DNA from: Prochlorococcus sp. AG-355-N18
Lineage (GTDB): Bacteria > Cyanobacteriota > Cyanobacteriia > PCC-6307 > Cyanobiaceae
NCBI GenBank assembly: GCA_003278535.1
Contig: QCEG01000005.1
Span: 39,628-103,627 of the forward strand
Direction: 5' to 3'
DNA length: 64,000 bases
A program made the position numbers and the translations under genes. This document shows positions 1-11,480 of this stretch, in pieces; within the stretch, counting starts at the first letter, position 1, and every line of letters starts with the position of its first letter. The notes below the pieces were generated by a model. That model worked only from the letters and a program-made list of their open reading frames with translations, searched no databases and was not told the DNA's origin.

Positions 1-388
1 TAATTAAGGAAACATCAGCATTTTTTGAATCGTGTAAATACAAAAGTCTTTTTAGAGTACTAGGCCTAATGAGTGGCACATCGCCGTTTAGTACCAAAAG
101 TTTTCCTTCATGTTTTTTTACTTCTTTACATAGTACTTGTATAGCATGACCGGTTCCTGATTGAGGTTCTTGAAGAACAAAATGGATTTTTTTATCGTTT
201 GGGATTGACTTTTGTACTTCTTTTGATTTGTGTCCAGTAATTACGAAAATTTTATCGGGCTTTAATTCGACACATGAATCAATTACTCTTTGTAGGAGAC
301 TTTTGCTAGAAATTTTATGTAAAACTTTTGGCAATGAGCTTTCCATCCTAGTGCCCTTGCCTGCCGCTAATATGGCAACACTTAACAT
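1..388 (-). CDS. glmU: GlmU, bifunctional UDP-GlcNAc pyrophosphorylase, N-terminal part (truncated by window edge)
   Basis: Reverse-strand translation [39 protein letters not shown]...GTGHAIQ...NGDVPLI; canonical nucleotidyltransferase motifs. Confidence 0.93.
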   Translation of the reverse strand, partial: MLSVAILAAGKGTRMESSLPKVLHKISSKSLLQRVIDSCVELKPDKIFVITGHKSKEVQKSIPNDKKIHFVLQEPQSGTGHAIQVLCKEVKKHEGKLLVLNGDVPLIRPSTLKRLLYLHDSKNADVSLI

Positions 389-413
389 GTTTATTTGAAA
401 TCCTAATTTAAAT

Positions 414-1319
414 CTAACCCTTAAAGGATAACTTCGTCATTCCCCACTTCTCTCTCCATTTATTTGTAGTTAATAGATTTGAGAATAATTGTTCATCTAA
501 TCTTCTCCTGATTATATCGTCTTTACTTGAGTTCAAATCTTGATCTCTATATGGAATACTAGCTTTAGTTAAGAGATGTTCTTCTTCCATTGAAGATAAC
601 TTTTCAAAATTGAAATTAGCTTTCAATTGATTCTTATCAAATTTTGATATTGCGACAGTTCCCTGACTCCAAAAAGTTCTGTTTTTAAAACTTGGCTTAA
701 TAGTAAAAATTTCTAATCCAAGATTTCTTAGGGTTTTTCTTACTGCCGCTGATGAAGAATAAGTTATTAAATAACCATAAGGATTGAGATTTTCTGTGAC
801 TTTGGATAAAAATTCAATCGTCCATACTTGTGGGCATTTTTGAGGAGAAAAACCATCTAAATAAATCAGATCGAATTTAATAGAGGAAGGAATAATGGTG
901 ATTTTTTCTCTAGCATCACCCCACAAAATACTGCATTTAAAAAATTGATCCTCAAAGTAATCTTTTCGATAAAGTGATTCAAATATTTTTTTGACTTTTG
1001 GATCCCATAATTTAAGGAAAGATTTATTTCTAAGCGAATATTCAAGAGGATTTTTATCAATCTCCAATGCATACAAATTTAAATATGATTTTTGTTTAAT
1101 TAATTCATCTAATAAAGAAGCGGAATTGTATCCTAAACCAAAACATATATCTAAAACATTAAGAGATTTGCCCTTAAATCTTTGCAAATTAGAAGTAGCT
1201 GTAAACTTTGACTTTGTTTCCTCCAATGCGCCCAATAAACTATGGAAGTTCTCCTGAAAAAACACACTTCTCAAAGAGTAACTACCATCTTTAGTTAAAA
1301 CTTCTATTAATTTAGACAA
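414..1319 (-). CDS. MnmC/MnmD-like tRNA U34 methyltransferase domain protein
   Basis: SAM-methyltransferase motif ([12 protein letters not shown]), [19 protein letters not shown] typical of MnmC methyltransferase family. Confidence 0.8.
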   Translation of the reverse strand: MSKLIEVLTKDGSYSLRSVFFQENFHSLLGALEETKSKFTATSNLQRFKGKSLNVLDICFGLGYNSASLLDELIKQKSYLNLYALEIDKNPLEYSLRNKSFLKLWDPKVKKIFESLYRKDYFEDQFFKCSILWGDAREKITIIPSSIKFDLIYLDGFSPQKCPQVWTIEFLSKVTENLNPYGYLITYSSSAAVRKTLRNLGLEIFTIKPSFKNRTFWSQGTVAISKFDKNQLKANFNFEKLSSMEEEHLLTKASIPYRDQDLNSSKDDIIRRRLDEQLFSNLLTTNKWREKWGMTKLSFKG

Positions 1320-1331
1320 AAACTTTTTAGG

Positions 1332-2681
1332 CTAGTTTGTTAGTTTGGCCAGCTCTTCCCAAAAAGTTGGATACGAGACGCTCGCAGCATCAGATCTCAT
1401 GATTTTTGAGGTGCCTTTAGCAAGAAGTGATGCAATAGCAAGACTCATTGCTACTCGATGATCTGTCTCACTATCTACCTCCGCAGAATGAAATTTTGAT
1501 TGCCCATTAATAATTAACCCATCTTCTTTTTCTGTTATTTCAGCACCGAATTTTTGTAACTGTCGTGCCATGACTTTTAATCGATCTGTCTCCTTAACTC
1601 TTAATTCTTGTGCATCCTTAATTTCAGAAACTCCATTACAAAAACAGGCAGCCACAGTAAGGATAGGAATTTCATCTATAAGTTTTGGGAGAATATCTCC
1701 TTCAATAGTGAATGATCTTAAATTATTTGAAGTCTTTACTTTAATACATCCAATAGGTTCACCTGCAATAGTCGATTTATCTAAAATCTCATAATCACAC
1801 CCCATTGAATCCATTACATTTAAAATCCCGGTTCTAGTGGGATTTAGTCCTACATTCTGAATTAAAACCTCTGAATTTGGAACAATAGATGCAGCAATCA
1901 TCCAAAAAGAAGCAGAGCTTATGTCTCCAGGAATCAATATTCTCTGGCCAATTAATTTGCCTCCTGACTTGATAACGACATTCCTTCCTAATTCTCCTCT
2001 GATACTGATGTCTGCTCCAAATGCTTTTAACATTCTTTCAGTATGATCTCTTGACGAAGCTGGTTCAATAACAGAAGTGGTTCCAGAAGCTTTGAGGCCT
2101 GCCAATAAGATTGCAGATTTTACTTGAGCACTCGCTACAGGGGTTCCTATAACGCACCCTTTTAATTTATTCCCATCAATTGAGATTGGAGCTTTGTTTC
2201 CTTTTTCTCTACCAAAAATTTTGCCACCCATCAAAGATAATGGTTTGCCCACTCTCCCCATTGGCCTTTCATTAAGAGAAATGTCACCATTTAAGATGAA
2301 ATTCTTACCTTCTTGACCGGCAAGTAACCCCATTAATAATCTCATGGTGGTTCCCGAATTACCGCAATTTAGAATTTCTTTAGGCTCTTTAAATCCTTCA
2401 AGACCCAATCCTGAAATCGTAAAAGGCTCATTTTTTTTTATTTCTGGTATGTTTACACCTAACTTTCTTAGACAGTCAGCAGTTGAAAGTGGATCTTCAG
2501 AATGTAAGAACCCCTCAATAGTCGTCTCACCCTTAGCAATACTTCCTATTATTAGAGCTCTATGAGAAATAGATTTATCTCCAGGTACTTTTACTTTTCC
2601 TTTTAAATTTACACCACCTTTTATTGTGCGGATATTATTCATTTTCAAATTAATTACTTGATAAAATTTATGTAAAAACAA
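1332..2681 (-). CDS. aroA: 3-phosphoshikimate 1-carboxyvinyltransferase (EPSP synthase); true start probably the internal Met near 2642
   Basis: [47 protein letters not shown] motifs. Confidence 0.95.
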   Translation of the reverse strand: MFLHKFYQVINLKMNNIRTIKGGVNLKGKVKVPGDKSISHRALIIGSIAKGETTIEGFLHSEDPLSTADCLRKLGVNIPEIKKNEPFTISGLGLEGFKEPKEILNCGNSGTTMRLLMGLLAGQEGKNFILNGDISLNERPMGRVGKPLSLMGGKIFGREKGNKAPISIDGNKLKGCVIGTPVASAQVKSAILLAGLKASGTTSVIEPASSRDHTERMLKAFGADISIRGELGRNVVIKSGGKLIGQRILIPGDISSASFWMIAASIVPNSEVLIQNVGLNPTRTGILNVMDSMGCDYEILDKSTIAGEPIGCIKVKTSNNLRSFTIEGDILPKLIDEIPILTVAACFCNGVSEIKDAQELRVKETDRLKVMARQLQKFGAEITEKEDGLIINGQSKFHSAEVDSETDHRVAMSLAIASLLAKGTSKIMRSDAASVSYPTFWEELAKLTN

Positions 2682-2775
2682 ATTAGTTTTATATTATCAA
2701 TAAGTTTGTTTTTAAAAAAAAAATAATCAAATTAAGTAACTGTTTTCTATAATAAACCTAGAAAAGGATTCGATT

Positions 2776-3504
2776 ATTAATCTTACTTATTATCACGTTG
2801 CAAAGGATGTTCCTGAAAATAGTCCAGACATTGCAGTAGTCATTGATGTTTTAAGAGCTACAACCACAATTTCTTGGGCTTTAAAAAATGGAGCTGATTC
2901 TATACAAGTTTTTGCAGATTTAGATTTATTAAAAAAATCTGCAATTAAGTGGCAAGCTGAAAAAAGACTAATGCTTGGAGAGAGAGGCGGAAAGAAAATT
3001 GAGGGCTTTGATCTGGGAAATTCTCCTTTATCAGTTACAAAAAAAGTTGTTAATGGTAAAAGACTATTTATGAGTACGACTAATGGGACTAAATCATTGC
3101 AAAAAGTACAAAATGCTAAGCATTTATTTGCTATGGGTCTCCCAAATAGGAAAGCAGTTGCCGAAAAAATCATTTCATTAAAAAGTGAAAATGTTTTAAT
3201 CCTTGGTAGTGGTTGGGAAGGTTCTTTTTCACTTGAGGATTCTTTAGCTGCTGGTGCTTTGGCTTCATACCTAAAACAAAACTATGATTTCGAAATTAAT
3301 ATTCTTAATGACGAATTACAAGCTGCTTTGGCACTTTGGGATGTCTGGAAAAATGATATTTTGAAATGTCTAAAAACAGCAACCCATGGCAAAAGATTGA
3401 CAAGTCTTGGAGATTATGAGGATGATTTTAAATGTTGCTCTGAACTTGATTGCTTAGATATTGTTCCAGCTCAAGTTGAAAGAGGTGTGATTCGTGCCTC
3501 ATGA
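2776..3504 (+). CDS. comB: 2-phosphosulfolactate phosphatase; track ORF (2971) is N-truncated, homology extends upstream without a canonical start
   Basis: In-frame upstream translation INLTYYHVAKDVPENSPDIAVVIDVLRATTTISWALKNGAD joins the listed ORF. Confidence 0.85.
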   Translation: MNLTYYHVAKDVPENSPDIAVVIDVLRATTTISWALKNGADSIQVFADLDLLKKSAIKWQAEKRLMLGERGGKKIEGFDLGNSPLSVTKKVVNGKRLFMSTTNGTKSLQKVQNAKHLFAMGLPNRKAVAEKIISLKSENVLILGSGWEGSFSLEDSLAAGALASYLKQNYDFEINILNDELQAALALWDVWKNDILKCLKTATHGKRLTSLGDYEDDFKCCSELDCLDIVPAQVERGVIRAS

Positions 3505-3534
3505 TTTACGAATTGGTTCATTAGGAGTAAAGTC

Positions 3535-4362
3535 TTGACTGATTTTTTGGTAGCTGCATTGCAAATTACGAGTACTTCAAATGTAGAAGAAAATTTTACT
3601 GAAGCAGAAGAACAGATTGAATTAGCTGCTAGAAGAGGTGCTGAGTTAATAGGATTGCCTGAGAATTTTGCTTTTTTAGGAGGAGATGATGAAAAACTTA
3701 GATTAGCTTCTGAATTGTCAGAGAAGTGTACAAATTTTCTAAAAACTATGTCACAAAGGTATCAAGTATTTCTTTTGGGAGGAGGGTATCCTGTCCCTGC
3801 TGGTGATGATAGTCATACTTTTAATAGGTCAGCCTTATTTGGGAAAGATGGACAGATTTTGGCAAAATACGACAAGATTCATTTGTTTGATGTTGATTTG
3901 CCAGATGGAAATCTATACAAGGAATCATCCACTATTTTATCTGGAGCAGAGTATCCACCTATTGTAGATGTACCAGGTTTATGCAAAGTAGGATTATCGA
4001 TTTGTTACGACGTTAGATTCCCTGAACTCTATAGATATTTGTCTTCCAATGGTGCTGAGCTAATTATGATTCCCGCAGCTTTTACAGCATTCACTGGAAA
4101 AGATCATTGGCAAATCCTATTACAAGCAAGAGCAATTGAGAATACAGCATATGTAGTCGCTCCAGCTCAAACTGGTATTCATTATGGAAGAAGGCAAAGT
4201 CATGGCCATGCAATGGTAATTGACCCTTGGGGTACAGTTTTATCTGATGCCGGAAAAACACAGGGAGCTGCAATAGCACCTGCTGATAAAGAAAGAGTAA
4301 AGAAAATTAGGGAGCAGATGCCAAGCCTTAAACATAGAAAAAACAAATTGTTTTCAAACTAA
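3535..4362 (+). CDS. Nitrilase/carbon-nitrogen hydrolase family amidohydrolase (Nit1-like)
   Basis: Catalytic E (LPENFAFLGG), K (KYDKIHLFDVD), C (GLSICYDVRFPELYR). Confidence 0.9.
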   Translation: MTDFLVAALQITSTSNVEENFTEAEEQIELAARRGAELIGLPENFAFLGGDDEKLRLASELSEKCTNFLKTMSQRYQVFLLGGGYPVPAGDDSHTFNRSALFGKDGQILAKYDKIHLFDVDLPDGNLYKESSTILSGAEYPPIVDVPGLCKVGLSICYDVRFPELYRYLSSNGAELIMIPAAFTAFTGKDHWQILLQARAIENTAYVVAPAQTGIHYGRRQSHGHAMVIDPWGTVLSDAGKTQGAAIAPADKERVKKIREQMPSLKHRKNKLFSN

Positions 4363-5447
4363 TGATAAAGTTTTTAGATAATAAACTTTTTCGTTATTTA
4401 TCCGTTTTTTTATTTTTAAATTCTTCAATCCTTCCAGTCAAATCTTCAAGTGCTCTTGCGGCATGGGCTATAAATACTAATGGGGTTTTAGAATTAAGAA
4501 CTAAATCAAATACAAATTTAAAAGCATACTTTCAGAAGGCTAACCAAATATCGGGAGATAGATTCTGGGTAGATTTTCCAGGAGAATTAAAAAATCCCAG
4601 AACAATAAAAGGTAATGGCCCAATAAAAGAAATTAGATTAGGTAAACCAGATAAGGGTAAAACAAGACTAGTTATTGAATTTAAGGAAGAGACTTATTTG
4701 AAACCTTTGACTTGGCAAATGGTTGGCTTAGATCAAAATAGATGGAGCATTAAACTATTTAACTCAAAATATTCATTTAAAAAGATTGGTGAAGGTTTAG
4801 TTGAAAAGAAAAGAGGAAATAACAAAGCAAATCAAAATGTAATTCATTATAAGAAAAACAATTATGGTTACTTGAAACTACCAGAGGTAAAACGAAACAA
4901 GTTTGAGGTTGTAATCGATCCAGGGCATGGAGGACCTGATCCAGGAGCAATAGGTATAGGTGGTATTAGAGAAACAGATGTTGTCTTAGAGGTTTCAAAA
5001 ATAGTTAAAAATTTACTTTCTGAGAAAGGTGTCAAAGTAAGGTTGACTAGAACAAATGAAGTTGATTTGGATTTGCCTCCAAGAGTGTCCATGGCCAATA
5101 ATACGGATGCAGATATTTTTGTAAGTATTCATGCAAATGCCTCAAGAGGTAAAAGAAGAGACATAAATGGATTGGAAACCTTTTATTACAGAGGGTGGAG
5201 AGGAAGATTACTCGCGAAAAGAATTCAAAAACAAATTTTAAGAGTTTCCCCTGGGAGTCCTGATCGAGGAGTTAAACAAGGTCGATTTTATGTAATTAAA
5301 AATACTAGGATGCCCGCAGTCCTTATAGAAATTGGATTTTTAACGGGAAGATTAGATGCAAGAAGATTAGAGAAAATAACCCATCGAAAAAGATTAGCCT
5401 ATGCAATTGCAAAAGGCATCCTCGAATATCTAGATAAAGTAGGGTGA
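4362..5447 (+). CDS. amiC: N-acetylmuramoyl-L-alanine amidase with AMIN domain
   Basis: Amidase_3 motifs VVIDPGHGGPDPGAIG, SIHANAS, ALIEIGF-like VLIEIGFLTG. Confidence 0.88.
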   Translation: MIKFLDNKLFRYLSVFLFLNSSILPVKSSSALAAWAINTNGVLELRTKSNTNLKAYFQKANQISGDRFWVDFPGELKNPRTIKGNGPIKEIRLGKPDKGKTRLVIEFKEETYLKPLTWQMVGLDQNRWSIKLFNSKYSFKKIGEGLVEKKRGNNKANQNVIHYKKNNYGYLKLPEVKRNKFEVVIDPGHGGPDPGAIGIGGIRETDVVLEVSKIVKNLLSEKGVKVRLTRTNEVDLDLPPRVSMANNTDADIFVSIHANASRGKRRDINGLETFYYRGWRGRLLAKRIQKQILRVSPGSPDRGVKQGRFYVIKNTRMPAVLIEIGFLTGRLDARRLEKITHRKRLAYAIAKGILEYLDKVG

Positions 5448-6238
5448 AACTTAAAATTGGTATATTTGATAGTGGTATAGGTGGTTTTACTATCCTTAAT
5501 TCTTTACTAAAAACGCGTCAAGATGTAGAAGTTTTTTATTTGGCGGATACAAAAAGAATACCTTTTGGCAGTAAAGATTTTAAAGAGATAAGAATAATTG
5601 CAAAGGAGATTTGCAATTTCTTTGTTGATAAGAATTTGGATGCACTTTTAGTAGCTTGTAACACTACAAATGCATGTGCACTTGATATTCTAGAAAATAA
5701 TTTAATGGTCCCTTGTTTTGACCTTATAAATTCAGTATCGGAAATAGTTGATAAACAAATAATTGGTGTCTTGGCAACACAAACAACTGTTCGATCGTCT
5801 TATTACCAAATTGCTATAAATTCTAAAAAGAAGAACACGATAATATTTCAGCAGGAATGTCCAGAATTTGTATCAGAAATTGAAAAAGAAGAATTAAATC
5901 TTGATAAATTAAATAGTCTTTCAGACTTATACTTAAAACTACTAATAAACAAAAATATTGAAGAATTAATACTTGGATGTAGTCACTACCCTTTAATTTT
6001 TGACTTTTTAAGAAAAAAATTAGATTCAAATATAAAAATTATTGATCCATCGGTAGCATTAATAAAAAAATTTAATGAATCTTTTGCTATTCCAAAAACT
6101 GACCGCTATGAAAGTATTTCTTTCGAAAATGTAAACTTTTTTGTTACTTCAGAAAGAGATGAGTTTTCTAATAAAGTAAAATTTTGGCTTGGAATTAATA
6201 AAGAAATTAGGTTGGTTAACCTCCGAAGTAATGTTTGA
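5444..6238 (+). CDS. murI: Glutamate racemase
   Basis: GIFDSGIGGFTIL, VACNTTNA, LGCSHYPLI. Confidence 0.93.
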   Translation: MKLKIGIFDSGIGGFTILNSLLKTRQDVEVFYLADTKRIPFGSKDFKEIRIIAKEICNFFVDKNLDALLVACNTTNACALDILENNLMVPCFDLINSVSEIVDKQIIGVLATQTTVRSSYYQIAINSKKKNTIIFQQECPEFVSEIEKEELNLDKLNSLSDLYLKLLINKNIEELILGCSHYPLIFDFLRKKLDSNIKIIDPSVALIKKFNESFAIPKTDRYESISFENVNFFVTSERDEFSNKVKFWLGINKEIRLVNLRSNV

Positions 6239-6265
6239 TTCCGTAAGATATAAGAGAGGTCAACC

Positions 6266-7237
6266 ATGAATACAGTATCAGAGCTACTACAACCAGTTGA
6301 AAATGATCTAGATGATCTTATTTTAGAACTGAAAAATCTAATTGGAGCTGGTCACCCAATTCTTCAAGCCGCAGCAGAACACCTTTTTAGTGCTGGGGGG
6401 AAAAGGTTGAGACCTGGTATAGTTTTATTGATATCAAAGGCTATATCTCCAGAATTTTGCTTGACAACCAAACATAAAAGGCTTGCTGAAATAACTGAGA
6501 TGATTCATACGGCCTCACTAGTCCATGATGATGTTGTTGATGAGGCGTCTACAAGAAGAGGAGTAGATACAGTTCATAGCAGGTTTAATACCAGAGTGGC
6601 TGTTTTGGCGGGTGACTTTTTATTCGCTCAAGCAAGTTGGCACTTGGCAAATCTTGACAATGTAAATGTAGTTAAATTACTTAGTAGAGTAATAATGGAC
6701 TTAGCAGAAGGTGAAATTAAACAAAATTTAAATAGATTTGATTCAGCTCAATCTTTTTCCAAATACATCAATAAAAGTTATTGTAAAACAGCATCATTAA
6801 TAGCTAATAGTTGCAAAGCAGCTGGAGTTCTGAGTGGGATTAATGACGAAAACTTAACCTCGTTGTACGATTTTGGTAAAAATATTGGTTTAGCATTCCA
6901 AGTTGTAGATGACATTCTTGACTTTACTGGAAATGACAAACAACTTGGAAAACCTGCTGTAAGTGATCTTGCAAGTGGTTATCTTACTGCCCCAGTTTTA
7001 TATGCCTTAGAAGAAAATAAACAATTGTCAGTTCTTATAAACAGAGAACTTGCTGAAAAAGATGATTTAGATGATGCTCTTCATATCATCATGAACTCTA
7101 AAGCTATTGAAAGTTCAAGGAAACTTGCTGAGGATTTTGCAATGCTTTCTAAGGAAGCGATAGTCTGGCTTCCTGATTCAGAATATAAAAGAGCTTTAAT
7201 GGCTCTTCCAGAATTTGTTCTAAGCCGAATTTATTAG
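6266..7237 (+). CDS. sds: Polyprenyl (solanesyl) diphosphate synthase
   Basis: GGKRLRPGIVLL, DDVVDEAS, FQVVDDILDFTG. Confidence 0.92.
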   Translation: MNTVSELLQPVENDLDDLILELKNLIGAGHPILQAAAEHLFSAGGKRLRPGIVLLISKAISPEFCLTTKHKRLAEITEMIHTASLVHDDVVDEASTRRGVDTVHSRFNTRVAVLAGDFLFAQASWHLANLDNVNVVKLLSRVIMDLAEGEIKQNLNRFDSAQSFSKYINKSYCKTASLIANSCKAAGVLSGINDENLTSLYDFGKNIGLAFQVVDDILDFTGNDKQLGKPAVSDLASGYLTAPVLYALEENKQLSVLINRELAEKDDLDDALHIIMNSKAIESSRKLAEDFAMLSKEAIVWLPDSEYKRALMALPEFVLSRIY

Positions 7238-7328
7238 AGCTATTAGAAATAAATCTTTGAGCTAAATTAATATTAAAATTTTTGAAAACCTTAATTTTTT
7301 CGACTAAATTTATTAAGCATAGATTTAT

Positions 7329-9314
7329 TTGATGTCATTAGATAAAAAAAATTCGATCAATAACATACTTGAAGAAAAGAGAATTTTCTCTCCCTCAAAA
7401 AAATTTGCAGAAAGCTCAAATATTAGTACTCAAGAAGAATTACTAAGTTTAAAAAAACAAGCATCAGAAAATCCTATTAAATTTTGGGAATTTTTTGCAA
7501 AATCCGAATTAGATTGGTTTGAGCCATTTCAAACTGTATTAGATAATGAAAATGCCCCCTTTTTAAAATGGTTCAAAGAAGGGAAACTCAACATTACATA
7601 CAACTGCTTAGATAGACAAATTAAGAGAGGGCTTGGAGGAAAGACTGCACTTATATGGCAAGGCGAACCGGGAGATAGCAAAAAATATACTTATGAAGAA
7701 CTTCTAAAAGAGGTATGTAAAGCAGCTAATGCATTAAAAACAATTGGTATAAAAAAAGGAGATTTGGTATGTATTTATATGCCGATGATTCCTGAGGCGA
7801 TGTTTGCGATGTTAGCTTGTGCAAGAATTGGCGCGCCTCATTCTGTTGTCTTTGGAGGATTTTCTTCAGAAGCTTTAAAAGATAGGTTAATTGATGGAAA
7901 CGCAAGATTTATTATTACTGCAGATGGTGGCTTTAGAAAAGATAAAGTGATTGAACTTAAGCAAGCAGTTGATGCGGCAATTGAAAGTGGGGCAGATAAA
8001 GTTGTTGAAAAAGTAGTTGTTGTTCAACGTACCAAAAAAATTATTTCGATGGTTGATGATAGAGATTTATGGTGGCACGAATTATTAAAAGATCAAAAAG
8101 ATCAGTGTGAACCAGAAATAATGAATAGCGAAGATAGACTTTTTATTCTTTATACTTCAGGCTCTACTGGAAAGCCCAAAGGTGTAGTTCACACTACAGG
8201 TGGTTACAATCTTTGGACCCATTTGACATTTAAATGGATTTTTGATTTGAAAGATGATGATATTTACTGGTGCACTGCAGATGTTGGTTGGATTACAGGC
8301 CATAGTTATATTGTTTATGGACCTTTATCTAATGGTGCTACAACCTTAATGTATGAGGGAGTGCCAAGACCCTCAAATTTAGGGGCTTTTTGGGAAATTG
8401 TTCAAAAATATAAGGTTTCTATTTTTTATACTGCACCAACTGCAATTAGAGCATTTATGAAGTCTGGGCGTGAAATCCCTGATAAATATAATCTTGAGAG
8501 TCTTAGACTTTTGGGCACAGTTGGAGAACCAATTAATCCTGAGGCATGGATGTGGTACAGGGATGTTATCGGTAAAAATAAATGCCCTATTGTTGATACT
8601 TGGTGGCAAACTGAGACTGGTGGTGTGATGATAAGTCCCTTGCCTGGAGTCGTTGCTACAAAGCCAGGTTCAGCTACTTTTCCTCTGCCAGGAATCGAAG
8701 TTGAAATTGTCGATAAGAATGGAGATAAGGTTAAGGAGAACGAAGGTGGATATTTAATTATTAAGAAACCATGGCCAGGAATGATGAGAACAATTCACGG
8801 AAACTCAGAGAGATATTTGGAGAGTTATTGGGAATATATTTCCTTCAAAGGAGAAAAAAATGTTTATTTTGCTGGAGATGGAGCCCGCATTGATGAAGAT
8901 GGATATATTTGGATTATGGGAAGAGTTGATGATGTCATAAGTGTTTCAGGACATCGGTTAGGAACAATGGAAATAGAATCTGCTTTGGTAAGTCATAAAT
9001 CAGTTGCAGAGTCTGCAGTCGTTGGCAAAAAAGATGATTTAAAAGGTGAAGTTATAGTTGCTTTTGTATCTTTAGAAAAAGATGTGAAAAGTTCTTCAGA
9101 ATTAGTAGAGGACTTAAAGAAACATGTTGTTAATGAAATTGGAATTATCGCAAAGCCTGAAAAGATTATAATTTCTGACTCTCTTCCGAAAACACGTAGT
9201 GGAAAAATTATGAGACGAATTTTAAGATCTTTGGCTGCTGGAGAAAAAATTAGCGGTGATATAAGTACTCTTGAAGATGGTTCTGTTTTGGAAAAGCTTA
9301 AAGAATTATCCTAA
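7329..9314 (+). CDS. acs: Acetyl-CoA synthetase
   Basis: [42 protein letters not shown]. Confidence 0.96.
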   Translation: MMSLDKKNSINNILEEKRIFSPSKKFAESSNISTQEELLSLKKQASENPIKFWEFFAKSELDWFEPFQTVLDNENAPFLKWFKEGKLNITYNCLDRQIKRGLGGKTALIWQGEPGDSKKYTYEELLKEVCKAANALKTIGIKKGDLVCIYMPMIPEAMFAMLACARIGAPHSVVFGGFSSEALKDRLIDGNARFIITADGGFRKDKVIELKQAVDAAIESGADKVVEKVVVVQRTKKIISMVDDRDLWWHELLKDQKDQCEPEIMNSEDRLFILYTSGSTGKPKGVVHTTGGYNLWTHLTFKWIFDLKDDDIYWCTADVGWITGHSYIVYGPLSNGATTLMYEGVPRPSNLGAFWEIVQKYKVSIFYTAPTAIRAFMKSGREIPDKYNLESLRLLGTVGEPINPEAWMWYRDVIGKNKCPIVDTWWQTETGGVMISPLPGVVATKPGSATFPLPGIEVEIVDKNGDKVKENEGGYLIIKKPWPGMMRTIHGNSERYLESYWEYISFKGEKNVYFAGDGARIDEDGYIWIMGRVDDVISVSGHRLGTMEIESALVSHKSVAESAVVGKKDDLKGEVIVAFVSLEKDVKSSSELVEDLKKHVVNEIGIIAKPEKIIISDSLPKTRSGKIMRRILRSLAAGEKISGDISTLEDGSVLEKLKELS

Positions 9315-10033
9315 ATAGATTCATCAATTAAATTGGAAATTTTTTTTATAGTTTTTCTTTTGAATTCATCATCAGCCCAGTCTCCCAAAAAATTTTCTCT
9401 TAGTCCTGCGCTTGCAATTATAGTGTGCGTACCTTTTAGCATTACCCCCTTAGAATTATCTTCTTTTCTTGCTTTCAGACAAGAAAATAATTTATCTGTT
9501 TGATCTAATTCGTCTTGGTTGAATTTTATTAGGAAGTTATTTTTTTGATTATATGTTTTTTCAATTAATCGCAAAGTTCTTTCAGGACTTGGGCTAAATT
9601 CACTGTTGAATTCTAATTTTTGAGAAATTTGTTTCAATAATGGTATTGATTTGTTAGCACTAAAATTATTAAAACTAATAGATATGAATTTTTCGCAATT
9701 TCTTCCGCCATCAGGAGAAATTAAATGAAGTTTGCAGCCTAGGCTATGACCAATTCTTATTGAAGGAATTGATGCCCCTATTCTCTTGGATAAAGATATT
9801 CGGCAATTCTTAAAATCTTTCCATGCTTTGATAGCAAGTTGTTGGTGATCAAATTGTGGTGTGTATTTATATGCGTGTACTGCATAATTTTTATTAATTA
9901 AACTCTCTATGAATCTTCTATAAGTTAAATCTGGCTTAGAAGCTAAATAACTTCCACCAATAAATTCAACAATTTTTTTTGGATTTGAAGGCCAATAACA
10001 GAAATTGTTATATTGAAATTTTGTAAAAGTCAT
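9311..10033 (-). CDS. DUF1350 family conserved protein
   Basis: [36 protein letters not shown]...GHSLGCKLH alpha/beta-hydrolase-like pattern. Confidence 0.7.
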   Translation of the reverse strand: MTFTKFQYNNFCYWPSNPKKIVEFIGGSYLASKPDLTYRRFIESLINKNYAVHAYKYTPQFDHQQLAIKAWKDFKNCRISLSKRIGASIPSIRIGHSLGCKLHLISPDGGRNCEKFISISFNNFSANKSIPLLKQISQKLEFNSEFSPSPERTLRLIEKTYNQKNNFLIKFNQDELDQTDKLFSCLKARKEDNSKGVMLKGTHTIIASAGLRENFLGDWADDEFKRKTIKKISNLIDESI

Positions 10034-10149
10034 CTTTCATAAGCTAAAAATGTTTCAAAAATTATTTTCTTGACTGTTTTTTAATTTATATTAATTTAAA
10101 AGAAATATTTATTAAATGCGTCAAGATAAATGAAAGTATTTTGAGTTAA

Positions 10150-10929
10150 TTGGAACTATTTAACAAAAAAGAATTAAATCAATTGGATTTTCTTCATGAT
10201 CAAATTAACACCAATCCCTCCGAAGAGAGAGTAACGAATAAAAATAAAAAAATTGAAAAAGTTTTAATTCTTGATACTGAAACAACAGGTTTAGACGAAA
10301 ATAAAGATGAAGTTATAGAAATAGGTTGCATTTTATTTGATGTATCTTTTAAATGTGTACTTTCACAAGTTTCTTTTTTATTTCCAGTTAATAATAATGA
10401 AGCCGAACATGTAAATGGTATATCTGCAGAAGTAACTAATATCTCTCAACCATGGGAAGATGGATTGAATTTCTTTCTAAAACTTGTTGATTCTTCAGAT
10501 TTCATCGTTGCTCATAATGTGGAGTTTGATAAGAAATGGTTTGGAAAAGGAAGATTGCCTAAGCTTAATAAGAAATGGATATGTAGTTTAGAGGATATTA
10601 ATTGGTCTTTTCAAAAATCACTAAAAACAAGACCTTCAGTAACTGATCTAGCCTTATCTTTTTCAATACCAGTTTGGAATTTACATAGAGCTTTATCTGA
10701 TTGCTTTTATATATCTGAGGTCTTCAAAAAATGCGACAACTTAGAGGAACTTTTACTTAAAGCTACTGAACCGAGGTTTTTATACAAGGCTTTGGTTAGT
10801 TATGAAGATAGGTCTTTAGCTAAAAATGCTGGGTTCAGATGGAATAGTCCTGTACAAGGAGCTTGGTCAAGAAAATTAACTACTGATGAGGCAAAAAATC
10901 TTGATTTTAGAGTTGAGATTTTGAATTAA
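10150..10929 (+). CDS. DnaQ-like 3'-5' exonuclease
   Basis: LDTETTGLDENKDEVIEIG, VAHNVEFDKKWF, NLHRALSDC. Confidence 0.85.
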   Translation: MELFNKKELNQLDFLHDQINTNPSEERVTNKNKKIEKVLILDTETTGLDENKDEVIEIGCILFDVSFKCVLSQVSFLFPVNNNEAEHVNGISAEVTNISQPWEDGLNFFLKLVDSSDFIVAHNVEFDKKWFGKGRLPKLNKKWICSLEDINWSFQKSLKTRPSVTDLALSFSIPVWNLHRALSDCFYISEVFKKCDNLEELLLKATEPRFLYKALVSYEDRSLAKNAGFRWNSPVQGAWSRKLTTDEAKNLDFRVEILN

Positions 10930-10959
10930 TATTTATTTAATTTTTGACTAAGAAAATAT

Positions 10960-11382
10960 TTAGTGCATCTTACAAGGCATCCATTTATTTCCCATTTTAT
11001 GTGCTCCAATACATCCGTATTTTGAAGCAGCCTCTTCAGCTTCTTGTTTAGTGTTAAATAGATCTGACATCATATTTTCCTTATTTGAATTTGAAATTTG
11101 TTTGGAATGATTATGATGATTTTCATGAGAATTAGGTGAATACTCCCATATCCCCATAGTAGTAACACCGGCAGAGATAATTCCCATCCCAACTACTGAT
11201 AAATTGACTATTCCCATTGCGACTGCACCAAAAGAAAATATACCCATTGGGACTACCCCTATACTTATTACTCCCATTGGCACTATTCCTATTGAAACTA
11301 TACCAAGGGGTGCTATTCCAAAAGCAATTTTTTTTGGTTTAGTACCGCAATGTTGATTCTCTTTACTTTTATTAATTCCCAA
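10960..11382 (-). CDS. Gly-centred pentad-repeat protein with C-terminal DUF3721-like domain
   Basis: Strict 5-residue repeat (G-h-h-x-h) and C-terminal FNTKQEAEEAASKYGCIGAHKMGNKWMPCKMH. Confidence 0.7.
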   Translation of the reverse strand: MGINKSKENQHCGTKPKKIAFGIAPLGIVSIGIVPMGVISIGVVPMGIFSFGAVAMGIVNLSVVGMGIISAGVTTMGIWEYSPNSHENHHNHSKQISNSNKENMMSDLFNTKQEAEEAASKYGCIGAHKMGNKWMPCKMH

Positions 11383-11480
11383 TAGTTTTTCTAAATGTTA
11401 AATTAAGATTGTCTCACAAAATAACCAATCAAAGATTAATTTCTAGATGAATTAAAAATTTTGAATTATTTTTTAGAACT

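Noticed and set aside
991-1257. Plus-strand ORF antisense to the mnmC-like gene
   Set aside because: Lies fully inside a well-supported gene on the other strand; typical AT-rich shadow ORF.
1570-2565. Plus-strand ORFs (1570-1794, 2344-2565) antisense to aroA
   Set aside because: Embedded in a conserved gene with no independent support.
2793-3173. 126-aa minus-strand ORF over comB
   Set aside because: Covers the conserved comB N-terminal coding region; shadow ORF.
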